DNA of 64,000 bases from Streptomyces niger (GTDB taxonomy: Bacteria > Actinomycetota > Actinomycetes > Streptomycetales > Streptomycetaceae), in contig NZ_JOFQ01000011.1 of the NCBI RefSeq assembly GCF_000718305.1, positions 372,001 to 436,000 of the forward strand. The letters are read 5' to 3'. This document shows, piece by piece, positions 25,353-34,300 of this stretch. The position numbers were made by a program, and so were the translations under genes. The notes beneath the pieces were generated by a model. It did not search any database. It had not been told where the DNA came from and worked only from the letters and a program-made list of their open reading frames with translations. How positions within the stretch are numbered: the first letter of the stretch is position 1; every line of letters begins with the position of its first letter.

Positions 25353-26717
25353 TCAGAAGACCTTGCCCGGGTTCAACAGGCCGTGCGGGTCGAAGACCTG
25401 CTTGATGCCGCGGTGCATCTCCAGGGAGACCGGGCCCAGTTCGCGGGCCAGCCACTCCTTCTTCAGTATGCCGACGCCGTGTTCGCCGGTGATCGTGCCG
25501 CCCAGCTCCAGGCCGAGCCCCATGATCTCGTCGAAGGACTCACGGGCCCGCCGGGACTCGTCGGGGTCGGCCGCGTCGAAGCAGACGGTGGGGTGGGTGT
25601 TGCCGTCACCCGCGTGCGCGCAGACGCCGATGGTGAGGTCGTACTTCTCGGCGATGGCGGCGCAGCCGTTGAGCAGGTCGGCGAGCTTGGAGCGGGGTAC
25701 GCACACGTCGTCGATCATCGTGGCCGTCTTCACCGCTTCGAGTGCGGTGAGGGTGAGCCGCCGGGCCTGCAGCAGCATGTCGGACTCGGCGGCGGTCTCG
25801 GCGGGGACGACCTCGGTGGCGCCCGCCTCCTGGCAGAGCGCGCCGACGGCGGCCAGGTCGGCGGACGGGTCCGGGGTGTCGAAGGCGGCGAGGAGCAGCG
25901 CCTCGGTGGAGTCCGGGAGGCCCATCTTCGCCATCGCGTTGACCGCGCGGATGCTCGTACGGTCCATCAGCTCCAGCAGCGAGGGCGCGTGGCCGCGGGC
26001 CATGATCTCGCAGACCGCGGCGCACGCGGCGTCGGTGGAGGGGAACTCCGCGGCCAGCGCGAGCTGCTGGGGCGGCTCGGGCTTGAGCGCGAGGACGGCT
26101 CGCACGACGATGCCGAGGCTGCCCTCGGAGCCGACGAAGAGGCGGGTCAGGTCGTAGCCGGCGACGCCCTTGGCGGTACGGCGGCCGGTCTGCAGCAGCC
26201 GGCCGTCGGCGAGCACGACGTCCAGGCCGAGCACGTACTCGGCGGTGACGCCGTACTTGACGCAGCACAGGCCGCCGGACGCGGTGCCGATGTTGCCGCC
26301 GATGGAGCACATCTCCCAGCTGGAGGGGTCCGGCGGGTAGTACAGGCCGTGCTCGTTCACGGCCCGGGAGAGGGTGGCGTTGATGACGCCGGGCTCGACG
26401 ACCGCGATCCGGTCGACGGGGTTGATCTCCAGGATCCGGTCCATCTTGGTGAGGGACAGGACGATGCAGCCGTCGGAGGCGTTGGCGGCGCCCGAGAGGC
26501 CGGTGCGGGAGCCCTGGGGGACGACGGGGACGCGCAGCGCGGTGGCGGTGCGCATGACGTGCTGGACCTGCTCGACGGTGCGCGGCAGGACGACGGCCGC
26601 TGGGGTGCCCGCTTCGCAGAAGCTGGCCATGTCGTTGGCGTAGGAACCGGTGACGTCGGGATCCGTGAGGACCGCCTCTTCGGGGAGTCCGCTGCGCAGC
26701 TGTGCGATGAGGTCCAT
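25353..26717 (-). CDS. FAD-linked oxidase, GlcD / D-lactate dehydrogenase-like
   Basis: A 454-residue flavoprotein of the PCMH family oxidising a 2-hydroxyacid. The N-terminal half has the FAD-binding motif VVPQGSRTGLSGAAN and GGNIGTASGGLCCVKYG. The C-terminal half carries the FAD_oxidase_C end GEHGVGILKKEWLARELGP. Glycolate, D-lactate or 2-hydroxyglutarate are the usual substrates, and the sequence alone does not choose. It ends LLNPGKVF, the canonical family terminus. On the same strand as hppD, after a terminator. Confidence 0.88.
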   Translation of the reverse strand: MDLIAQLRSGLPEEAVLTDPDVTGSYANDMASFCEAGTPAAVVLPRTVEQVQHVMRTATALRVPVVPQGSRTGLSGAANASDGCIVLSLTKMDRILEINPVDRIAVVEPGVINATLSRAVNEHGLYYPPDPSSWEMCSIGGNIGTASGGLCCVKYGVTAEYVLGLDVVLADGRLLQTGRRTAKGVAGYDLTRLFVGSEGSLGIVVRAVLALKPEPPQQLALAAEFPSTDAACAAVCEIMARGHAPSLLELMDRTSIRAVNAMAKMGLPDSTEALLLAAFDTPDPSADLAAVGALCQEAGATEVVPAETAAESDMLLQARRLTLTALEAVKTATMIDDVCVPRSKLADLLNGCAAIAEKYDLTIGVCAHAGDGNTHPTVCFDAADPDESRRARESFDEIMGLGLELGGTITGEHGVGILKKEWLARELGPVSLEMHRGIKQVFDPHGLLNPGKVF

Positions 26718-26794
26718 GGCGACACCTTGGCATCCGTGCGGCCTACACGGAAGATTGCGGAAGAGAGTTTCCGCTTGCGACCCGGGGGGCCGTT

Positions 26795-26823
26795 CCGGGC
26801 CCGGGCAGGACGCCCGGGCCCGG
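26795..26823. terminator. terminator downstream of hppD
   Basis: Perfect 12-bp stem CCGGGCCCGGGC / GCCCGGGCCCGG with a 5-nt loop (AGGAC), starting 9 bp after the hppD stop on the minus strand. Confidence 0.85.
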
Positions 26824-26831
26824 CGCCGCGC

Positions 26832-28088
<1,257 letters not shown>

Positions 28089-28111
28089 TCACCCCCAAAG
28101 AAAGGCGGCAC

Positions 28112-28579
28112 ATGGCGATCGACCGGCTGGACGGGCGGCTCATCGAACTGCTCGCGGCGGAGCCGCGCATCGGCGTGCTGGAGGCGTCCCGCCGGCTGGG
28201 CGTCGCGCGCGGCACGGTGCAGGCGCGGCTGGACCGGCTTCAGTCGAATGGAGTGATCCGGGGATTCGGGCCCGATGTGGATCCGGCGGCGCTGGGCTAC
28301 CCGGTGACCGCTTTTGCCACGCTCGAGATCAAACAGGGTCAAGGCGCCGACGTTCGTAATCATTTGGCAACCGTCCCTGAGGTGCTTGAGCTGCATACAA
28401 CGACGGGACATGGGGACATGCTCTGCAGATTGGTTGCACGTTCCAACGCCGATCTGCAACGTGTCATCGACCGGGTTGTCGGCTTTGATGGCATTATGCG
28501 GGCTTCAACTGCGATTGTCATGGAGAATCCGGTTCGCCTGCGCATCATCCCCCTGGTGCAACAGGCGTCGGGGGACTGA
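28112..28579 (+). CDS. AsnC/Lrp-family transcriptional regulator
   Basis: This 155-residue regulator has an N-terminal winged HTH (DRLDGRLIELLAAEPRIGV then EASRRLGVARGTVQARLDRL) and a C-terminal RAM/ligand-binding domain with the typical GHGDMLCRLVARSNADLQRVI. It is divergent from hppD, so local control of tyrosine catabolism by an amino acid or keto-acid effector is likely. ATG 28112 has AAGGCGG directly upstream; a 25-residue longer form would start in the shared promoter. The 3' third is less GC-rich than neighbouring genes. Confidence 0.88.
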   Translation: MAIDRLDGRLIELLAAEPRIGVLEASRRLGVARGTVQARLDRLQSNGVIRGFGPDVDPAALGYPVTAFATLEIKQGQGADVRNHLATVPEVLELHTTTGHGDMLCRLVARSNADLQRVIDRVVGFDGIMRASTAIVMENPVRLRIIPLVQQASGD

Positions 28580-28594
28580 CCGAGGAGACCCCGA

Positions 28595-29242
28595 GTGAGC
28601 TTCTGGGAGTACGTCGCAGGCCGGCACACCCAGCTGCTGATCGATACGTATCAGCACGCCAGCGCGGTGTTCCAATGCATGGTTCTCGCCACCCTCATCG
28701 GGGTGCTCGTCGGCGTGCTCACCTATCGCAGCGAGTGGGTCGGCAACCTCGCCACCGCCACGACGGCCACGATCCTGACCATCCCCTCACTCGCCATGAT
28801 CGGCCTGCTCATCCCCATCGTCGGCCTGGGCGTCGCGCCCACGGTCGTCGCCCTCACCCTCTACGGACTGCTGCCGATCGTCCGGAACGCCGTCGTCGGC
28901 CTGCGCGGGGTGGACCCCACGCTGGTCGACGCGGCGAAGGGCATCGGCATGTCCCGGGTCGCCCGGCTGGTCAAGGTGGAACTGCCGCTCGCCTGGCCGC
29001 CCATCCTGACCGGCATCCGGGTCGCCACCCAGATGCTGATGGGAATCGCCGCGATCGCCGCGTTCGCCTCGGGCCCCGGCCTCGGCAACGAGATCTTCCG
29101 CGGCATCGCCTCCCTGGGCAGCGCCAACGCGCTGAACCAGGTCCTCGCGGGGACCCTCGGCATCGTGATCCTCGCGCTCCTCTTCGACGCCGCGTACGTC
29201 CTCATCGGACGCCTGACCATCCCCAGGGGGATCCGTGCCTGA
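28595..29242 (+). CDS. osmoprotectant ABC transporter permease 1 (OpuC/ProW type)
   Basis: A 215-residue inner-membrane permease of a quaternary-amine (glycine betaine, choline, carnitine) importer. Five to six hydrophobic segments and the EAA-like loop VDAAKGIGMSRVARLVKVELPLA contact the ATPase. GTG 28595 follows GAGGAGACC. The stop overlaps the next gene by 8 nt, so this is the first gene of a four-gene operon: permease, ATPase, permease, binding protein. Expression is probably osmotically controlled, though no operator is evident. Confidence 0.9.
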   Translation: MSFWEYVAGRHTQLLIDTYQHASAVFQCMVLATLIGVLVGVLTYRSEWVGNLATATTATILTIPSLAMIGLLIPIVGLGVAPTVVALTLYGLLPIVRNAVVGLRGVDPTLVDAAKGIGMSRVARLVKVELPLAWPPILTGIRVATQMLMGIAAIAAFASGPGLGNEIFRGIASLGSANALNQVLAGTLGIVILALLFDAAYVLIGRLTIPRGIRA

Positions 29243-30479
29243 GCAGACCACCACGGGCGCCGCCATCCAGTTGGAGAACCTCACCAAGCGCTATCCCGGC
29301 GGCGCGGTCCCGGCAGTGGACAACGTGACCATGGACATCAAGGCCGGCGAGATCGTGATCCTCGTCGGGCCCTCCGGGTGCGGCAAGTCCACCACCCTGA
29401 AGATGATCAACCGGCTGATCGAGCCCACCGCGGGCCGCATCACCATCGGCGACGAGGACGTCACGAACATCGACCCCGTGCGGCTGCGCCGCAAGGTCGG
29501 CTACGCCATCCAGTCCTCCGGCCTCTTCCCGCACATGACGGTGGCGCAGAACATCGCGCTGGTACCGAAGATGGTGGGCTGGTCCCGGGGGAAGATCAAG
29601 AACCGGGTCGAGGAGATGCTGGACCTGGTCGGCCTGGACCCGCGCGAGTTCCACGGCCGCTACCCCCGCCAGCTCTCCGGCGGCCAGCAGCAGCGCGTCG
29701 GCGTGGCCCGCGCGCTCGCCGCCGACCCGCCCGTCCTCCTGATGGACGAACCCTTCGGCGCGGTCGACCCGATCACCCGCGACCACCTCCAGGACGAGCT
29801 GATCCGGCTCCAGCACGAGCTGCACAAGACCATCGTCTTCGTCACCCACGACTTCGACGAGGCCATCAAGCTCGGCGACCGGATCGCCGTCCTGCGCGAG
29901 CGCTCGCACATCGCCCAGTTCGACACCCCCGAGGCCATCCTCACCAACCCCACCGACGACTTCGTCTCCGGCTTCGTCGGCGCGGGCGCGGCCCTGAAGC
30001 GCCTGAACCTCACCCGCGTCCGCGACGTGGAGATCGTCGACTTCCCCACCGCGACCGTCGAGGACCCGCTGCAGTCCATCTTCGACAAGCTGCGCGAAGG
30101 CGCCGCCAACGAACTGCTGCTGCTGGACCGGCACAACCGGCCGTACAAGTGGCTGCGCCGCGGCGACCTCACGCTCGCCAAAGGCTCGCTCGCCCGGGCC
30201 GGCACGCTCGTGCACGACACCGTCACCCGCGACGCCACGCTGCGGGACGCGCTGGAGGCCGTCCTCACCGACAACACAGGCCGCGTCGCGGTCACCGGGC
30301 GGCGCGGCGAGTACACCGGCGTCGTCGACATGGAGACGCTGATGAACAACGTGCACGAGCTGCTGGAGGCGGACCGGATGGAGGCCATCGAGCACCGGCA
30401 CGAGCTGGCGGAACAGCGCGCCCAGCAGACCCACCGCGAGCAGGAGGGCATCGACACCTCCCACGGGGCCTCGGCGTGA
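29235..30479 (+). CDS. osmoprotectant ABC transporter ATP-binding protein with CBS domains
   Basis: The 414-residue ATPase of the betaine-type importer. Walker A is GPSGCGKST, the signature LSGGQQQR, Walker B VLLMDEPFGAVD, and the H-loop FVTHDFDEA. After the nucleotide-binding domain (to about 245) the C-terminal part contains CBS-type segments (TLVHDTVTRDATLRDALEAV, then NTGRVAVTGRRGEYTGVVDM), which in OpuA-type systems sense ionic strength. GTG 29235 overlaps the previous gene, and the stop overlaps the next start (GTGA at 30476). Confidence 0.93.
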   Translation: MPEQTTTGAAIQLENLTKRYPGGAVPAVDNVTMDIKAGEIVILVGPSGCGKSTTLKMINRLIEPTAGRITIGDEDVTNIDPVRLRRKVGYAIQSSGLFPHMTVAQNIALVPKMVGWSRGKIKNRVEEMLDLVGLDPREFHGRYPRQLSGGQQQRVGVARALAADPPVLLMDEPFGAVDPITRDHLQDELIRLQHELHKTIVFVTHDFDEAIKLGDRIAVLRERSHIAQFDTPEAILTNPTDDFVSGFVGAGAALKRLNLTRVRDVEIVDFPTATVEDPLQSIFDKLREGAANELLLLDRHNRPYKWLRRGDLTLAKGSLARAGTLVHDTVTRDATLRDALEAVLTDNTGRVAVTGRRGEYTGVVDMETLMNNVHELLEADRMEAIEHRHELAEQRAQQTHREQEGIDTSHGASA

Positions 30480-31351
30480 GCCCGCGCGAGGAGCAGCACC
30501 GGCAGGACGAGCGGCCGCCGGGCGAGCACGAGGTCGGAGGCCTGGCCTTCCGGGACGAGGTACGCGGCGGCGAGCGCGAGGAGGAGCCGCCCGCGCCGCC
30601 GTCCCGGCAGCAGCGCCGGATCACCTGGCAGAAGGCGACCTTCCTGCCGTTCGTGTTGCTCGTGGCACTGCTCGCCACCTGGCTGTGGTTCCGCGGCGCG
30701 CGCCTGGACTCCATCGCCCACCAGGCGGTCGACGACGGCAAGGTGTGGATGGCGCTGCGCCAGCACATCTACCTCACCGCGGTCTCCACCTTCTTCGTAC
30801 TGATCATCGCGATCCCGCTGGGCATCGCGCTGACCCGGGCGAAGCTGCGGAAGGCGACCCCGGTGGCGGTGGGCGTGGCCAACCTCGGCCAGGCCGTCCC
30901 GGCCCTGGGTCTGCTGGTGCTGCTGGTCATCTGGCTGGGCGTGGGCGCGAAGGCCGCGATCATCGGCATGATCATCTACGCGGTGCTGCCCGTACTTGCC
31001 AACACCATCGCCGGACTCCAGGCCATCGACCCCACCCTCACCGAGGCCGCCCGCGGCGTCGGCATGTCGCCGATGGGCGTACTCACCAAGGTCGAGCTGC
31101 CGCTGGCGGTACCGCTGATCCTGGCCGGTGTGCGCAACGCGCTGGTCCTGAACGTCGGCACCGCCACCCTTGCCACCTTCGGCGGCGGCGGGGGCCTGGG
31201 CGACCTGATCTCGGCCGGCATCGTGACCCAGCGCATGCCGGTCCTGATCCTGGGTTCCGTACTGACCGTGGCGCTCGCCCTGCTGGTCGACTGGCTGGCA
31301 TCGCTCGCCGAACTGCTGCTGCGGCCGCGCGGCCTGGAGGGGACGACCTGA
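30476..31351 (+). CDS. osmoprotectant ABC transporter permease 2
   Basis: The second, 291-residue permease subunit. A hydrophilic, charged N-terminal stretch of about 45 residues precedes the first membrane helix (FLPFVLLVALLATWLWF), followed by the binding-protein-dependent permease core with the loop TEAARGVGMSPMGVLTKVELPLA. GTG 30476 is chosen because it forms a GTGA overlap with the ATPase stop; the frame stays open far upstream, but that part reads through the ATPase gene in another frame and is not coding. It overlaps the binding-protein start by one base. Confidence 0.9.
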   Translation: MSPREEQHRQDERPPGEHEVGGLAFRDEVRGGEREEEPPAPPSRQQRRITWQKATFLPFVLLVALLATWLWFRGARLDSIAHQAVDDGKVWMALRQHIYLTAVSTFFVLIIAIPLGIALTRAKLRKATPVAVGVANLGQAVPALGLLVLLVIWLGVGAKAAIIGMIIYAVLPVLANTIAGLQAIDPTLTEAARGVGMSPMGVLTKVELPLAVPLILAGVRNALVLNVGTATLATFGGGGGLGDLISAGIVTQRMPVLILGSVLTVALALLVDWLASLAELLLRPRGLEGTT

Positions 31352-32352
31352 TGGGGAACCGGCGTACGTACCGGACGACCGCGCTCGCGGCGGCCGGCAC
31401 GCTGCTCGCGGCGCTCGCGCTCGGCGGCTGCGGCCTGGTCAGCGGCAGCCCGATGACCGACGACGTCAAGCCCGGCAAGGACGCGGGCTATCAGGGGCAG
31501 CCGCTGAAGGGCGCGGAGCTGACCGTGACGTCCAAGGAGTTCACCGAGCAGATCGTGCTCGGCCAGATCATGGGCCTGGCCCTGAAGGCGGCCGGCGCCA
31601 CGGTCGTGGACAAGACCAACATCCAGGGGTCGATCGGCGCCCGCGAGGCGGTGACCTCCGGCACGGCCGACGGCAGTTACGAGTACACCGGCACGAGCTG
31701 GATCACCTACCTCGGCAACACCGAGCCCATCCCCGACGAGCGCAAGCAGTGGGAGGCGGTGAAGGCCGCCGACAAGAAGAAGGACCTGGTCTGGCTCCCG
31801 TACTCGGAGCTGAACAACACCTACGCGCTGGCGCTCAAGCCGTCCGACCAGAAGAAGTACGGCGTCTCCGACCTCTCGGACCTGGCCGGGCTGCTGAAGA
31901 AGAACCCGGACGCGGTCACGCTGTGCGTGGAGAACGAGTTCGCCACCCGCAACGACGGCCTGCCCGGCATGGTCAAGAAGTACGGACTGAAGATCCCGTC
32001 GGGGAACGTGAAGCGGATGTCGGCCGGCGTCATCTACACCCAGGTCAAGAAGGGCGGCATCTGCACCTTCGGCGAGGTCTACACGACCGACGGGCGCATC
32101 CAGGCGATGGGCCTGAAGACGCTCGCGGACGACAAGCACTTCTTCCCGAACTACAACGTGGCGCCGCAGATGTACGCGCCGACGATGAAGAAGTACCCGG
32201 CCATCGCCGACGTGCTCGATCCGATCACCAAGGCGCTGAACAACAAGACGGCGCAGCGGCTCAACGGCAAGGTCGACGTGGACGGCGAGGACCCGCACCA
32301 GGTCGCGAAGGACTGGCTGGTGCAGGAGGGCTTCATCAAGGCGAAGGGCTGA
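31351..32352 (+). CDS. osmoprotectant ABC transporter substrate-binding lipoprotein
   Basis: This 333-residue lipoprotein is the external binding component. The signal sequence ends in the lipobox ALGGC, so Cys26 or a neighbour is lipidated. The mature domain is of the OpuAC/OpuC type: LTVTSKEFTEQIVLGQIMGL at its start, GSYEYTGTSWITYLGN, and NYNVAPQMYAPTMKKYP. ATG 31351 overlaps the previous stop (TGATG). Substrate (glycine betaine, choline or proline betaine) cannot be fixed from sequence. Confidence 0.92.
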   Translation: MGNRRTYRTTALAAAGTLLAALALGGCGLVSGSPMTDDVKPGKDAGYQGQPLKGAELTVTSKEFTEQIVLGQIMGLALKAAGATVVDKTNIQGSIGAREAVTSGTADGSYEYTGTSWITYLGNTEPIPDERKQWEAVKAADKKKDLVWLPYSELNNTYALALKPSDQKKYGVSDLSDLAGLLKKNPDAVTLCVENEFATRNDGLPGMVKKYGLKIPSGNVKRMSAGVIYTQVKKGGICTFGEVYTTDGRIQAMGLKTLADDKHFFPNYNVAPQMYAPTMKKYPAIADVLDPITKALNNKTAQRLNGKVDVDGEDPHQVAKDWLVQEGFIKAKG

Positions 32353-32392
32353 GCCGTCGCGAGCGGGGCGGGGGTGCCCGGCCGCATCGGCT

Positions 32393-32466
32393 CCGGTCGG
32401 CCGGGTGCGCAACCGGTCGGCCGGGGCCGGAGCCGGTCGGGCCGGGGCCGCAGCCGGTCGGCCGGG
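32393..32466. repeat. four-copy GC-rich short repeat, about 20-bp period
   Basis: CCGGTCGGCCGGG recurs at 32393, 32413, 32433 (with one extra G) and 32454, giving a 20-21-bp period between the osmoprotectant operon and the convergent protease gene. Because the unit is partly self-complementary, it could form stems and act as a bidirectional terminator. Confidence 0.7.
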
Positions 32467-32473
32467 CCTCAGG

Positions 32474-33253
32474 TCAGCAGCTGGGCACCTTGCCGCCGGA
32501 GTTCAGGGCCTTGAGCGCGTCCACCGCGCCGGTCAGCGTGGTGACCGGGATCAGCCGCATGTCCTTGGACAGCTCGGCCTGCGCGTCGGAGCACTCGTCC
32601 CGCGGCACGAGGAAGAACTTCGCACCTTCGCGGTGTGCGGCCTGCGTCTTGAGCGCCACGCCGCCGACCGGACCGACCTTGCCGTCGGTGGTGATCGTGC
32701 CGGTGCCGGCGACGGAGTGGCCGCCGGTCAGGTCGTGGCCCGCGCCGTCCCCGTCGATGGTGTCGATGATGCCGAGCGTGAACATCAGCCCGGCGCTCGG
32801 GCCGCCCACGTCCGCCAGCTCCAAATCGACCTGCACGTCCTTCGGGGAGCGGTGCAGGTAGCGCAGCGCAGCGCCGACCGCCGCGTCCTGCGACTGCTTC
32901 ATCTGGGTCGCGTTGTGCTTCGCCACCTCTTCGGTGTTGTCGCCGACCGGGTACACCGTGTCGCGCGGCATCACGGCCTCGTCCCGCCGGAACCAGGCCT
33001 TGAGTACCTGCGGCAGGTGCGCGGAGACCTGGGGGCCGGTGGCGACGATGGCCGTCATCCGCAGCTCACCGCTGGTCTTGCGGGCCTTGGCGCCGTGGAC
33101 GGTGATGACCGGTTCGCCCTTGTGCTCGCCGAGGACGTTCGCGGCCGGCCCCGGATAGGCGATCGAGAACGGCAGCGGCGCGAAGGCCGCGACGGCGAGG
33201 AGCGCGATGACGAGGGCGGAGCAGACCGCCAGGGTGCGGGCGCGAGAAGACAC
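32474..33253 (-). CDS. membrane-anchored Lon-type (S16, YlbL-like) protease
   Basis: A 259-residue protein with an N-terminal signal anchor (LAVCSALVIALLAVAAFAPL) and a C-terminal S16 protease domain. The Ser-Lys dyad is S153 in GGPSAGLMF and K202 in VGGVALKTQAAHREGA. YlbL-type proteins normally carry a PDZ domain between anchor and protease; here the middle is short and no PDZ fold is apparent. Convergent with the osmoprotectant operon. Probably a periplasmic-side or envelope quality-control protease; substrate unknown. Confidence 0.85.
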   Translation of the reverse strand: MSSRARTLAVCSALVIALLAVAAFAPLPFSIAYPGPAANVLGEHKGEPVITVHGAKARKTSGELRMTAIVATGPQVSAHLPQVLKAWFRRDEAVMPRDTVYPVGDNTEEVAKHNATQMKQSQDAAVGAALRYLHRSPKDVQVDLELADVGGPSAGLMFTLGIIDTIDGDGAGHDLTGGHSVAGTGTITTDGKVGPVGGVALKTQAAHREGAKFFLVPRDECSDAQAELSKDMRLIPVTTLTGAVDALKALNSGGKVPSC

Positions 33254-33331
33254 CCCGCCACCCTAGATGACCTCCGTACGGAAGATCCCACCGAGCCGCG
33301 CTCCGGAAGCAGCGGGAAACCTCCCGGCCCG

Positions 33332-33973
33332 CTACCGCAGCGCCTCGGCGACCTCCTTGGCCGCCGCCACCACCCGGGCACCGACCCGCTCGGGCACGGT
33401 GTCGGCGAGCAGCACCACACCGACGCTGCCCTCGATGCCGCTCACCCCGAGCAGCGGCGCGGCGGCCCCGCTCGCCCCGGCCTCCAGCTCGCCGTGGGTC
33501 AGCGCGAGCCCGTCGCCCTCCGTGCAGCCCTGGCGGGCGTGCAGGATGGCGCGGCCGGCGGCCCCGCGGTCCAGCGGATGCCGGAACCCGGCCCGGTACG
33601 CGACGTGGTAGTCCGTCCAGGTCGGCTCCACGACGGCGACGGCCAGCGCTTCGGTGCCGTCGACGAGCGTGAGGTGGGCGGTGGCGCCGAGGTCCTCGGC
33701 CAGCGAGCGCAGCGCCGGTAGCGCCGCCTCGCGCACCAGGGGGTGCACCTGCCGACCCAGGCGCAGGACGCCCAGGCCGACCCGGGCCCGGCCGCCGATG
33801 TCGCGGCGGACCAGCGCGTGCTGTTCCAGGGTGGCCAGCAGTCGGTAGACCACGGTCCGGTTCACCCCGAGCTTGTGGGAGAGCTCGGTGACGGTGAGGC
33901 CGTGGTCGGTGTCGGCGAGCAGCTTGAGGACACGCAGTCCTCGGTCGAGCGTCTGGGAGGTCTCCGCGGTCAC
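33332..33973 (-). CDS. IclR-family transcriptional regulator
   Basis: A 213-residue regulator. The N-terminal winged HTH spans about 8-65 (LDRGLRVLKLLADTDHGLTV then ELSHKLGVNRTVVYRLLATL), followed by a shortened IclR effector domain (AHLTLVDGTEALAVAVVEP ... HPLDRGAAGRAIL). It is about 40 residues shorter than typical IclR proteins, mainly at the C-terminus. No adjacent catabolic operon identifies the ligand; the flanking genes are a protease and a helicase. Confidence 0.85.
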   Translation of the reverse strand: MTAETSQTLDRGLRVLKLLADTDHGLTVTELSHKLGVNRTVVYRLLATLEQHALVRRDIGGRARVGLGVLRLGRQVHPLVREAALPALRSLAEDLGATAHLTLVDGTEALAVAVVEPTWTDYHVAYRAGFRHPLDRGAAGRAILHARQGCTEGDGLALTHGELEAGASGAAAPLLGVSGIEGSVGVVLLADTVPERVGARVVAAAKEVAEALR

Positions 33974-34245
33974 GACGCCTCCTCCTCGGGTGGGTGGCGG
34001 CTCTAGGGGGAGGTAGCGCCGCCGGTCCCACGGCAGCGCTGACGAGGCCGCCGGTCAGTGGCACCGGCTGCGCTCCGCGGCGGCGCTGCCACGGGGCGTG
34101 TTCGTGACTGGGGACAGTAGCGATCCAGTCCGGTGAGCGGAAGAGTCCGTCCAGAATCCGGTCGTCACTGCCCGCTCTATCCCCATTGATCCTGCCGTAA
34201 CGGCACTGGGTGCCGGGAAAAAGGGAGGCGCCGCAGGAAGAAGGG
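33974..34245. other. intergenic region with no gene
   Basis: Together with the terminator that follows, this is a 327-bp gap between the IclR gene start and the helicase stop (both leftward). It should carry the IclR-gene promoter; no clear motif was found. Confidence 0.5.
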
Positions 34246-34273
34246 AGGGCGGCCCCCGCCCGGGGACCGCCCT
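34246..34273. terminator. terminator downstream of the DEAD/DEAH helicase gene
   Basis: AGGGCGGCCCCCG and CGGGGACCGCCCT form a 13-bp stem with one mismatch and a 2-nt spacer, 27 bp past the helicase stop. Confidence 0.75.
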
Positions 34274-34300
34274 GCACCACCCGCGTACGCGCGGCGCACC

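Noticed and set aside
29378..30475. Upstream extension of the second osmoprotectant permease
   Set aside because: It reads the ATPase gene in another frame and is Arg/Pro-rich; the GTGA-coupled start at 30476 is far better.
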